DNA from: Spongospora subterranea
Taxonomy: Eukaryota > Endomyxa > Phytomyxea > Plasmodiophorida > Plasmodiophoridae
NCBI GenBank assembly: GCA_900404475.1
Contig: OUQQ01000365.1
Span: forward strand, 1-20,144
Reading direction: 5' to 3'
Length of the DNA: 20,144 bases
A program made the position numbers and the translations under genes. This document shows, in pieces, positions 10,844 through 19,773 of this stretch (its first letter is position 1; every line of letters begins with the position of its first letter). The notes below the pieces were generated by a model. That model was not told where the DNA came from. It worked only from the letters and a program-made list of their open reading frames with translations, and ran no database searches.

Positions 10844-11837
10844 GTGACAACGTTTGGATCCGATTTGTTCAAGGTTTTAATTTGGACTACTTCGTATCGC
10901 GCGCAGGCTCTTCATCATGCCGCTGTCACAAATTGTTGCCACCTTGCACATATAGTTGCCGACATGGGAAATATCATCAGCGTGACATTTGTGGAATTCT
11001 CGGAGGAAACGCTCGTTGCCACCTGCTCATGACTTGGTCCCGGTACCTGCGGATATCTGGAACATTGCAGGCAAAGGAGGTCAAGACGTCAATAGCCGCG
11101 TGTTGAAAAACATGAAGGTCGGCTTCCGATCCCTCTCGCCATTGGCCTTTATTGCGATCAGATTTAGTTTTACAGCTCAACTGAATGCGCATTACCTCTA
11201 TCGGCTGCTCCAGACTGAGAGCAATATTGCTTCGTTCTCTTCATACAAAGAGCTCAAGGGCTCTTTAAACGAGAAGGGTTCGTTTTTCATGACTTTAAAC
11301 GCGTTTGTTAAAGATTGGACGCCATCTGTAAAATTCGTAAACGCTTTAGAGGATCTGGCTAGAGAAAACTGTTCCAGTGGTGGTCGCTCTGTGCCCAACG
11401 CATCGCTTGTGGAACGCCCCCACATTCCTAAGCGAAACAGGATGGCTTGGTTTACCAACAATGCGGACGGCGTCAATCTGCGCCTTCAATATCTTCCACA
11501 TGACAGAATTTCTCTGCCTTCGCAATTGAGGTGCTTGGTCTGCTCTGCTAACACAACTGCGTCGGGCAAAACATGCACTGTTCCGCTTTGCGTTCAACTA
11601 AAGATGGGCACGAGACGAACATGTTGGGCAAAATTCCACGAGAATAGGCGCCTAGAGTCGCCGATGCAACGCGCACCATCTCCAACAGTTTCTCTTCCTT
11701 CGAACGGGGTCACCGTCCAGCGACAGGGTCGAATCGGGTTCAAGGCCTCCAGTGGCCAGTCAGAAGAGCTTGAGGTTCAGAACAATGTTCCAACGCCATC
11801 CGTTCCTGTCCGAGCAACGCGATTACGCCACCGATGA
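10844..11837 (+). pseudogene. piggyBac-like transposase, C-terminal remnant
   Basis: The open frame 10989-11837 holds most of the match. It has a charged SRRKRSLPP segment, GGQDVNSRVLKNMKVGF, a helix with NAHYLYRLLQ, and then the C-terminal Cys-rich finger: CLVC (about 11534), TCTVPLC and TCWAKFH. That Cys pattern (CxxC...C....LC...C...H) is the zinc-binding tail of piggyBac transposases. A frame just upstream (10844-10960) reads TTSYRAQALHHAAVTNCC, which resembles the segment before that region, and needs a frameshift near 10985. The N-terminal domain and catalytic aspartates are not visible, so this is a truncated copy. Assignment is by pattern only. Confidence 0.55.
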
Positions 11838-11846
11838 CTTGTCCTT

Positions 11847-12084
11847 ATGATCTATAATATAGATCATACAGGTTTTGCCTCATAAAAATCCGTGGAATTT
11901 TGCTCCAAAAACGACACACTTCTATACTTCACTGTGCAGTGAAAAATGACCAAGAATTTATTCTGAAAACACCAAAATATAGGAATTATTCCATTCTTGA
12001 ACTTATTTTCTTATATGGGCTGCGTAATTGCAAAATTGAGTATGTGAGAGGTGTTTCCGTCCAATGATCTATATTATAGATCAT
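11847..12084. repeat. Pair of 21-bp palindromes bounding a 238-bp segment
   Basis: ATGATCTATAATATAGATCAT (11847-11867) is a perfect palindrome apart from its central base. The same sequence with T at the centre occurs at 12064-12084. Flanks also match as direct repeats (GTCC before, ATAC(A/G)G after). Between them lies a smaller palindrome, TTCACTGTGCAGTGAA (11928-11943). After the second copy, TACGGAGT occurs three times (about 12084-12135). The pair begins 10 nt after the piggyBac-like stop and ends about 170 nt before the start of the next gene. It may be a small non-autonomous element, a transposon end or a promoter module. Confidence 0.8.
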
Positions 12085-12256
12085 ACGGAGTTTCATCAGG
12101 GTTACGGAGTCTGGGCCACTTACGGAGTTTCGCCTGATTTCAATTGTGCAATATCCTGAAACCGAAACACTCACTGTATCTCTCGGTGTTACGCACTTTA
12201 TAGGACAGCGAGACATACGGGAGTCCGGTGCGGACGGTACAAGGTTCAATGTCAAC

Positions 12257-14263
12257 ATGATCTTCTATCTCTTGTTGTTGTCACTGTCATCTTATGCTCA
12301 TGCGACTAAATACGACGATCCAACCTCTGACGGTATTCCTTTCGTGAATTTATCCCCTGGACAGATCGATCCATGTGAGAACAATCGACCTGACTGCGTT
12401 GAAGATCCGGCAGTCCAAGGTCCATCTCCCACGAGTCAGGCAGGTGCCACTGCATCACTCCTGTTTTGGACAGATATTGGAAAACTGTCGAATCAAGATT
12501 GCCAATCAGCCTCAAGTTCATCTTCACACATTGGTGCTTGCTCGAGGCCGAACTATGATTCAACCTCAAGTAGTATCCCTTTCGTGAGTTTATCCTCTGG
12601 CAATAGTGAACTAGGTGACTATTTGCGTCCTGAGTATAGTAATCCATATGTAGTTCAGATTCTTTTTCCCGTCAATCAATCAACTGCTACTGCATCAAGT
12701 CCATTTTTGAAAAAAAGTGGCAAGCTGTCGAACCAACCAGAATGCGAATTCGCTCCAAATTCCGATCCAACCTCGTGCGGTATCCCTTTTGTAAATTTGT
12801 CACCAGGCAAAAGTGAAGTCGGTCCCGAAATTCGGCCCGAGTGTTCTTCAAAACACTCAATTCAAGTCATTCCGAACAAGCGAGCACCTGGCACTGCTTC
12901 ATTACCGCTTCTGGAAGAGTGTAAGGATCTGTCCAATGAATCAGAAGGTCAATTAGCGTCGAGTACAGTGTCACCAACTAGTGATTGCTCGACTCAACAA
13001 AACGAGTCAACCTCGAGCGGTATCCCTGACCTGAACTTTTTGCCTAGCAACATTGAATTAGGTGCAAGATACCGGCCTGAAGCTTTCAATGAACCTGCAG
13101 CTCAAGCTATCATTCCCAAAAGCACTGCTACATGTCCGGTTTCAACAGAAAATGCAACGCTGTCGAATCAACCAGATTGCCGTTTAGCGTCGAATCCATG
13201 TTCACAAAGTGGTGCTCTTTCGACTCGGAACTGCGAAACCTCGAATGGTAATCCTTTGGTGATTTTATCATCAGGCGAAAGTGAATTACGTAATGTTTTT
13301 CCCCCAGCTAGCACAAGTCAAACGCTCTCAAATGAACCTCAGTCTCAATTAACGTCGAGTCCAAGGCACCAAACTGGCGCTTGCTCAAGTCGAACTAGCA
13401 ATCAACCCTTTAACGATAATCGCGATTTGGGTGTAATTCCGGACAACAATGAAATCATTGACGATGGGTTGCCTTGTCTAAAAAAACACAAGGGCCGTCA
13501 AATTTCAATCAACGCGATGCATTATAATGACCCCACAGCGTTTCCCTTGGTATTTGCTGCTAATTGGCCAAGGGTGGTATTTTTTGGTTTATGCACGACC
13601 GAAACAGAGTTGGATGGCCCACTCCTTGAATATGAAAATATCATCAACTCAGGGAACAATCAAAAATCGAATGAGCGTTGGTCTGACGTGCGAATCGAGC
13701 TTTTTAACAGCATTGGTTATTGCATTCAAAATATCAAGAAGCGCTTTCGCAACCCCATTGCGTTGACAGCTAAGACAAAAGAGATTACGGAATATATTCT
13801 GTCCCACTTTGATGACAACTTGACGTCATGTCTGTCAAACGCCCTCCTGAGTCGGGAAGATCAGATTCAGCTCCTAGATTTTTCAGCCAACTATTCCAAA
13901 TTTGAATTTTCTAATTCGGTATCCTACATATTGGCCTGCATGTCAATTGTCTTTCGATCAACACAACCATATGGGTATCATCATCCTGTTTTGAGGCTTT
14001 TCTGGAATGCATCTGTCCAACTGCTAAAATTGCATCGAGTCATGGAAACGGACTACATGCATTGCTTGAGTCTTCATATTTTCCACAGAATGGTGTTCTC
14101 CAAAAAAACAGACAAGCTTGATGGGAACGGAAATGAATCAGTTGGCAAGATTCTGAACCTACACCTTTTTCAGGTCCTGAATCGTTTCTCCGAAGCGTTG
14201 TGGTCAGCTGACAACCGCAAACAAGATTGTGGTAAAATTCAAACGAGTTCGGACCGATCATAA
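12257..14263 (+). CDS. Secreted repeat protein, 668 residues, with a DLNxxP motif; candidate effector
   Basis: The start is set at ATG 12257, although the frame is open from 12146, because it begins a strong signal peptide (MIFYLLLLSLSSYAHA, then TKYDD). Residues ~22-380 hold five imperfect repeats starting near 22, 102, 171, 251 and 327. Each opens with (P/S)TSxGIPFVNLSPG-like sequence, then SELG..xRPE, and later KLSNQPxCxLAS. In repeat four the core becomes IPDLNFLPS, an exact DLNxxP match. Residues ~420-650 form a different region, with predicted helices and several Trp/Cys residues but no membrane segment. A weak TATA-like TTTATAGG lies at 12197. There are no internal stops across 2 kb amid decayed transposons, so selection is likely. 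The architecture resembles the Gln/His-rich gene at 14948. Effector function is inference. Confidence 0.85.
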   Translation: MIFYLLLLSLSSYAHATKYDDPTSDGIPFVNLSPGQIDPCENNRPDCVEDPAVQGPSPTSQAGATASLLFWTDIGKLSNQDCQSASSSSSHIGACSRPNYDSTSSSIPFVSLSSGNSELGDYLRPEYSNPYVVQILFPVNQSTATASSPFLKKSGKLSNQPECEFAPNSDPTSCGIPFVNLSPGKSEVGPEIRPECSSKHSIQVIPNKRAPGTASLPLLEECKDLSNESEGQLASSTVSPTSDCSTQQNESTSSGIPDLNFLPSNIELGARYRPEAFNEPAAQAIIPKSTATCPVSTENATLSNQPDCRLASNPCSQSGALSTRNCETSNGNPLVILSSGESELRNVFPPASTSQTLSNEPQSQLTSSPRHQTGACSSRTSNQPFNDNRDLGVIPDNNEIIDDGLPCLKKHKGRQISINAMHYNDPTAFPLVFAANWPRVVFFGLCTTETELDGPLLEYENIINSGNNQKSNERWSDVRIELFNSIGYCIQNIKKRFRNPIALTAKTKEITEYILSHFDDNLTSCLSNALLSREDQIQLLDFSANYSKFEFSNSVSYILACMSIVFRSTQPYGYHHPVLRLFWNASVQLLKLHRVMETDYMHCLSLHIFHRMVFSKKTDKLDGNGNESVGKILNLHLFQVLNRFSEALWSADNRKQDCGKIQTSSDRS

Positions 14264-14600
14264 ACCAACGAAGAAATGAAAAACCAATACAACCCATTCT
14301 GAGAGAAGCAAATGACTTATTTTTGCCGATCAGTATATTTTGTAATTCGTCGTTGTTTTTGGAACTTTTGATGAAAGGTTATTGTTCCGTATCAACAATA
14401 AGGCCAAGCGACGGTCCCACATTTGCCAACCGGACGCGCATTGGGTACGCTAGGCAAGGGCGCCCCCTTATGCACGTTTTGTTGTGATTCCGTTTAACAC
14501 CTTGGTGTTTGGTCTATAATGACCCAAACCTTTGCTAAGGCCGCAGATGACCCATCGCCAGAAAACAGAGGCATAACATTTAAGTGAAACAATAGCAGAA
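14264..14600. other. 3' flank of the 668-residue gene, no gene seen
   Basis: No coding pattern is visible. Around 14472-14525 lies GCACGTTTTGTT followed by TTAACACCTTGGTGTTTGG and TAATGACCC, which partly repeats a block at 10277-10320. The AACACC-GGTGTT part is a small imperfect palindrome. Confidence 0.4.
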
Positions 14601-14789
14601 TGACAATAGATCATGTTGTTTGTCCCTTAACCCTTTGAGTGACAATCGATCATGTTGTTTGTCCCTTATCGAGATTAGTGACAATGGATCATGTTGTCTG
14701 TCCCTTATGGAATTGAGTGACAATCGACCATGTTGTTTGTCCCTTATCGAGTTTAGTGACAATAGATCATGTTGTTTGTCCCTTTCTAG
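14601..14789. repeat. 39-bp minisatellite, five copies
   Basis: Copies start at 14601, 14640, 14679, 14718 and 14757 (the last is 33 bp). Each has the form TGACAAT(A/C/G)GA(T/C)CATGTTGT followed by (T/C)TGTCCCTTA and a short variable end. Because 39 is a multiple of three, open frames cross it on both strands (RDKQHD repeats on minus), but neither has convincing context. It ends about 110 nt before the TATA box at 14901. The second copy of the downstream gene, at 19774, has no such array. Confidence 0.95.
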
Positions 14790-14823
14790 CCGGCTAGCCG
14801 TAACCGTATCCTTGTTCACCCCT

Positions 14824-15311
14824 AGTGGAGTAGAACGGTGATGTAAAAAATCTGCGGACATTATAACGGGCCAGTCAACTTGTTCCTGTTCCCCCAATCC
14901 ATAAATAGATTACAGCAGCGACAAACTGTTCTCTACCCTGACTTGAAATGGACAGACTTTATCACAAGAGCATGGCAATGGCTATTATCTTCATTATGGC
15001 GCTGATGGGCTTTGGTGTTGCAGTGTCAAACAAAGGCATAGAATGCCTCAACAGCCAATGGCTCTCAATAGTGTCATTGACACAGACACCAGTGGTCAAA
15101 GCGATGAACTTCAAATTGAGCCATTCAACCTCCATTTTCAACAGCAACGTCAATCCGTCCACCTTCAACCACAATCCGAATTCGCTGGCCACGTACACAA
15201 AAACAAAAACTGGAAAAGTCTCAATCTCACCCCGAGGGAACAGAAACTCAGTGAAGTACAACATTTGCCAGATATGCACCTGTCTTACTGTCAATCTGAT
15301 CTACTCGGCCA
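14824..15311. repeat. Direct segmental duplication with 19652-20144
   Basis: From GTGGAGTAGA through promoter, start codon and the first ~120 codons, this segment aligns almost base for base with 19652-20144, which runs off the window. Long identical blocks include AATGCCTCAACAGCCAATGG and the CACCTTCAACCACAATCCG block. The two copies are in the same orientation about 4.8 kb apart and enclose the MULE remnant. Upstream of 14824 the flanks differ: a minisatellite precedes this copy, and unrelated sequence precedes the other. Confidence 0.95.
14896..14908 (+). promoter_or_regulatory. CCAAT plus TATA core promoter of Gln/His-rich gene copy 1
   Basis: CCAATCCATAAATAG places a CCAAT element directly against an ATAAATA box, with the TATA 47 nt before the ATG at 14948. 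The same arrangement and spacing occur in copy 2 (19721-19734), although bases between the box and the ATG have changed. Conserved spacing supports a real core promoter. Confidence 0.6.
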
Positions 15312-16629
15312 AATCCCAACTGAAAAGGTTTTTGAACATTTTCAACCTGATCTTTTGATTCACCAAAACGTTTTGCAAAGTGCACAATTTCTTCAACTTT
15401 AACTGGAACAGTATCAACCTATTGAATTGAGCTCACACCCACCTGTTTACAATGTCCAACACTCTCAACATTTACCTGTTATATCCGACCAACATCAACA
15501 TCCGGATAAACTCGCATTCAGTTCCTCTCTATGTGAACTCATTCACTCAGCAATTGAACCGGAAATCCAGCAATCCTCTAATACCTTTTGGAATTCAAAT
15601 CTGCAGGATCTGGAGAACCAAAACTATGGTCAAAGTACCACTGTTCTTTCCACTAAGAAATACTCAATCGTTTCAACCTCAAACTGGTCAGGTGAGCCAA
15701 CACCCACCTGATTACACCGTCCAATATTCTCAACCTGTTCTTTTCATTCAACAGAACTCTCAGCAAAGTACCCAATTTCTTCCACTTGAGCACCATCAAT
15801 CTGAAACTGATCAGTTAATCTCACACCCACTTGATGACAATGTCCCACATCCTATACTTAGTCCTGCTCTGTACAATCAACAGCAACATCCAGATGACCT
15901 CGAATTCAGTCCCTCTCAAATTGAACTCATTCACTCCCAGTTTCAACAGAAACTCCAGTACTCATTTAACACGATTTGGTGGAAAATTCTCATGGGACAC
16001 CAGAAGTTGAGCGCAGTTGATGGCAATTCAGATATGCGATGTGCTCTAGTTCAAATTGCATTGGACCAGTTCATGTGCATTGAGTTGAACCAGCGTTCTT
16101 TGCAGTATTTTATCCGCTGCGCTGCTGGAGGTGATATCTTGAATAGATTTGCTCTCGAAATTCTCAAAAAATGTGCAAGATAACCGAGATGACGAACGAC
16201 AAAGGGGATGTGCACCCAGGCTTGATACAAGTTACCAGTGTGATCAATCAGTATCTGGACGGTCTTCGGCCCATGGATGAACTATTCATTCGCTTTCGCG
16301 ATATAAAAATCTGTATCTCCAGATTATCTAACGACCTCAACCAATTTATGAGCAAACTTCCCAGTAAGTTCATCATTCTGCAATCATTTGAAGAGCAGGA
16401 CGGGATTCGGGCCACAGAAAAGATCCTATTGGATGAAGATAATCTTCTGTTTGATGGAATACTGAGGATCATAGATCGGTCAATTGTGAAGATGGGATTG
16501 CTTCCTCAACACAGTCTCGAAATTATCAAAATTATCTGTCAGGAGTATATTGACCTGCCGTTGTTTGACAAAATTTCAATTGCTGAACAACACAACCCAT
16601 TTCTTCAATCAATTCCATTTTCTGAGTAA
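14948..16629 (+). pseudogene. Gln/His-rich secreted protein, copy 1, broken by frameshifts and a stop
   Basis: It starts with a signal peptide (MAMAIIFIMALMGFGVAVS). Compared with copy 2, one A is missing after 15036 (GGACAT became GGCAT), which shifts the frame into stops. In the second frame a TAA at 15400 interrupts a repeat whose sister unit reads CTTGAGCACC there. Two more frame changes lie near 15655 and 16170. The underlying protein would have a Gln/His/Pro-rich repeat region, with units around HPPVYNVQHSQ, HPPDYTVQYSQ and HPLDDNVPHP. A helical C-terminal domain of about 220 residues follows (from about 15960, with ALDQFMCIELNQRSLQYFI, to SIPFSE at 16629). Unspliced introns could explain the later shifts but not the first. 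No family is recognised. Confidence 0.8.
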
Positions 16630-16832
16630 AAACAAAACGCAGCAGAACTCTTCAATCTCCATCACGCCTCAATTGCCGAACGCCATTGTGAAAGACCCGT
16701 TCTAACACCCTTTGCAGATTTGCCAGATGAATGCAGATTGACTCACTGCTAGTTCTCATCGTTCTGGAGCTCCAGAAAATTCCCCAACAGACCAAATTCA
16801 GAGAATACATACATTAATTCCATGAAAACCGT

Positions 16833-19507
16833 TTATGCAATTCTAACTGACTTGGCGTTTACAGGAATTGTGCAATAGGAGTGTGATATCATTAATTCCT
16901 CTTTTGGGAAGGAGATAATTATCAAATTGCTCTTGATTGTCAAGACAGATGAAAACGTACCAGTTTTCTTATTCCAGTGAATGAAATGGACTGATTCTTT
17001 CAGTTCACCGAACCGAGGTAATACTAACTGCTGGGCTGCAGATAATGTCTCTTGAGTGGCTTCCTCGGAGTCGGAATCAGTAAAACCAAGCATTGAGTGC
17101 ATCACCGTGTTCAACTTTTCGGCGTTAACAGCATCATCTGAAATTGTCGTTAGTTTTCGGCAAAAAATGAAAACACCAGCGCGAAAAACCTGGCATAAAA
17201 TATCTGCTTGAGGTCGGGGGATCTCTCGGAGAACTTTGCGTCCAGATGGGCAATTTGCTCCTCTGCAATGGCCGTACGTTGATACTTGGTTTTGTTGTTT
17301 GCACAAGGAGCACTGAGGTTTGGCGCGGTTCCTCGCAAGCGACGAAACATTGCTGTTTTCGCTTGCAGAGACCTTTCTTCGTTTTTTACCATATTTAACA
17401 GTCGTTGGCGCCACCACTTCAAAACACGACGTGCCATCATCAGCACCACAGGTAGATTGACTTTTCATCTTGGTCAGGTTGATAACAGCATGCCTGTATA
17501 GGTTTGGAAATTCTTGACATGATTAACCACCTGTTTAAATTGATTCATCAAGGTCAAATAACACGTGTTGGACTTCGAAGGATAGACGATTTTGAAACAC
17601 ACATCTAACGCGACATGATTTGTCACTGATTGATCAGAACAAAATTCGCCATCCTGCCAACTCGGAGTTTGTGGGGTCTTAGTGAGATAGAAAGTCATGA
17701 ACAAGCCAACGAAAATAACGGGTGATGTTGCAATCCCCAGCGCCGATTGATAAGACCAGCTGTAAAGGATTTGAATAAAACAAGCATTCTGCAATGGAAA
17801 GGCGCTGATCCGTTTTCATTGCCAAAGCGACGGCGCAGATGTGCCGACATGGCATATGACGCGAAGAACACCATGAACAATTAAAGCTACACTCTGGTGA
17901 AGTATCCTCATCGAACTTCGTGACGGAATACTCCACTGATCCTGAACAAATGTCACTATTTTGTTAAAAATGAACAAGGTGAATCAACCTTCTTCAAATC
18001 AGTGACAATCCATCCTTCGTTTGTTGACGAAGCAGTGAACCGAAACGCAAACTTGGATTCTTGCTCCCAAAATGTACGGGTGTATTGGTTCCACAATCTA
18101 TCTCCCTGAATAAGTTTTATGTTGTCGTTCAAAGTTTCCTCTTTTTGTTTTTCAACAAGCTGAGTATAATGCTGTAAAAAGATTTACAGAGCTGTCTTTT
18201 GTTTTGACCTTGCTGTTTCAACCGGGAATTGCTACCTTCCCGCGTTGAGTTGAAAGAGCGCCAGCAGTAAAATATTTGGACGTATGGTAGCACAGACTTT
18301 ATGTTGATCACGTATCAGCGCTTGAATCACCTTTGCAGCAGAGGGATAGTGCCCATACGATCTCGAAAGATGTTTCGAGATGGGAAACAATGCCTTGACT
18401 TGTCCGAACGTCATGATATATCGCCTTATTCATATCGGTGATAAAAGCATCAGCAGAATGGCCAAGACCCGCTCGGGCAGGAAATATCAAGTTTTGATAA
18501 TGCTTGGTGCACTGCAGATGCCCCTTATCGAGCTCTTCTGCAACAAGATTGAAGCAAGGCCCATCATCAGTCATGTAAGAGGTGCCTGGAGAATCAAGCC
18601 CAAAAGGACGGAGACCTCGAATTGAAAGATCAGACTGCTCTGATCGAAACTGAGAATAGCTGCAGATAACCGAACGTCCCAGCGAATCCACGAGTGAATT
18701 GACCAGCAAAATGAGATCGTACTTGTCACAGCTGTGTGTGCCATCTTGGATAACAAAATCGCGACTTTAAGAGCATATTCCTTCATCAACGGTTTCATGA
18801 TATAAACCTCATTCAATTTGAGATCATTGGCTATGTCAAATTGGAAGATTCCGCCTGAATTCCTTATTGATATACCTAACTCCATAAAAGAAGAAATGGC
18901 GTCAGGACCTGAGCCAAACCGTTGCTCATGGCCTCTTTTCAGTAGACGGCTTAATAATTGCCCACCATAATCCCGAATTGGAAATCGCGATCTCAGGATC
19001 TCTCGGGCCTTCGAACACCCCAAGGTCTGATGGGCCAAGTTGCAAGGTGTATTGGACCTCGTCAGGAGTCATTTCCTTCTCATAGGATATGAGCTGTCAC
19101 GTTGACGCCCAGATGTTCTGCCTGAAGACCTCATGAGAATGAGTACGAATGGAGTGTTCTGGAGTTAGATAATAGCTGCCATCGGAAAAATTGAAACGAA
19201 ATTGTAAACGATATGAACAATCCGATTTAAAACTTGTCGACTGACCAGAAGGTTTGTGGATTCTTTACGATGGTGCTTATTGCGAATGCAATAGAAATAG
19301 CCTCTTTAAAGGCCACGTCTCGTATTCCAAGTCCGGTCCGAAGGCTTTGACAAAGTCGTCCTTCGAAATCTTTTTGCCAGTCCTTGCAAACATCACACCG
19401 TCATCGGAGGCAATTTCACTAACGTATTTTTGCAGTAACTCGAAAGAATCTCATGAGTTATGGAACAGGTTGCTCTCATCTGAGAGTTGTTCAGAATTGG
19501 GAGCCAT
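16833..19507 (-). pseudogene. Mutator-like element (MULE) transposase, decayed
   Basis: Matches run from ATG 19507 leftward. In order they are: an N-terminal segment with DFVKAFGPDLEYE and a FAR1/FLYWCH-like stretch CSYRLQFRFNFSDGSYYL; SSFMELGISIRNSGGIFQF; DFVIQDGTHSCDKYDL with the first catalytic Asp; YMTDDGPCF with the second, then LQCTKHY; DQHKVCAT; a SWIM zinc finger (ECSFNCSWCSSRHMPCRHIC, about 17870); and a Lys-rich tail with a CSLCKQ zinc knuckle (about 17310). A TGA at 19451-19453 lies in the starting frame. Frameshifts are needed near 19310, 19220, 19060, 18768, 18365 and 18285. All pieces are in order on one strand, so this was one full-length gene. It cannot now encode a transposase. 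Confidence 0.85.
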
Positions 19508-19651
19508 TTGTTGAGAAGAACAAACCACCAATGTTCGGCCAATGTGTGGCAACTTATTTGACCGACCCCCCTGTGTAGTTATTAAACCTGTGTACAGTAG
19601 TTATATCGTGGGTCTACGGTACTTCAGGGGACCTCACTGTTGGGATGCGGG
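19508..19651. other. Junction between MULE remnant and gene copy 2
   Basis: This 144-nt piece lies between the MULE start codon and the start of the duplicated segment. It should hold one MULE terminus, but no clear terminal inverted repeat could be matched to the sequence at 16630-16832. A short block (TTGGCCGAACATTGG here, on the minus strand, against TTGCCGAACGCCATTG near 16672) is suggestive only. Confidence 0.3.
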
Positions 19652-19720
19652 GTGGAGTAGACCAGTTGGGGCAAAATACGACGGACGGTGTACTGGGCCA
19701 GTCAGATTATTGCTGCCCCA

Positions 19721-19734
19721 CAATCCATAAATAG
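19721..19734 (+). promoter_or_regulatory. CCAAT plus TATA core promoter of Gln/His-rich gene copy 2
   Basis: CAATCCATAAATAG is identical in arrangement to copy 1, with the TATA box 47 nt before the ATG at 19774. The bases between TATA and ATG differ from copy 1 at several positions without changing the spacing. Confidence 0.6.
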
Positions 19735-19773
19735 ATTGGAGCAGCGACGGACTGTGCTCTACCCTGACTGGAA

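Noticed and set aside
14580..14897. Minus-strand 105-codon ORF with RDKQHD repeats
   Set aside because: It is open because the 39-bp minisatellite unit is a multiple of three and lacks stops in that frame. The flanking part shows no protein-like pattern.
15452..16183. 243-codon ORF as a separate gene
   Set aside because: Only its second half (from about 15660) reads as the Gln/His-rich protein. The first half is the shifted frame of the same repeat, so it is part of the pseudogene at 14948-16629.
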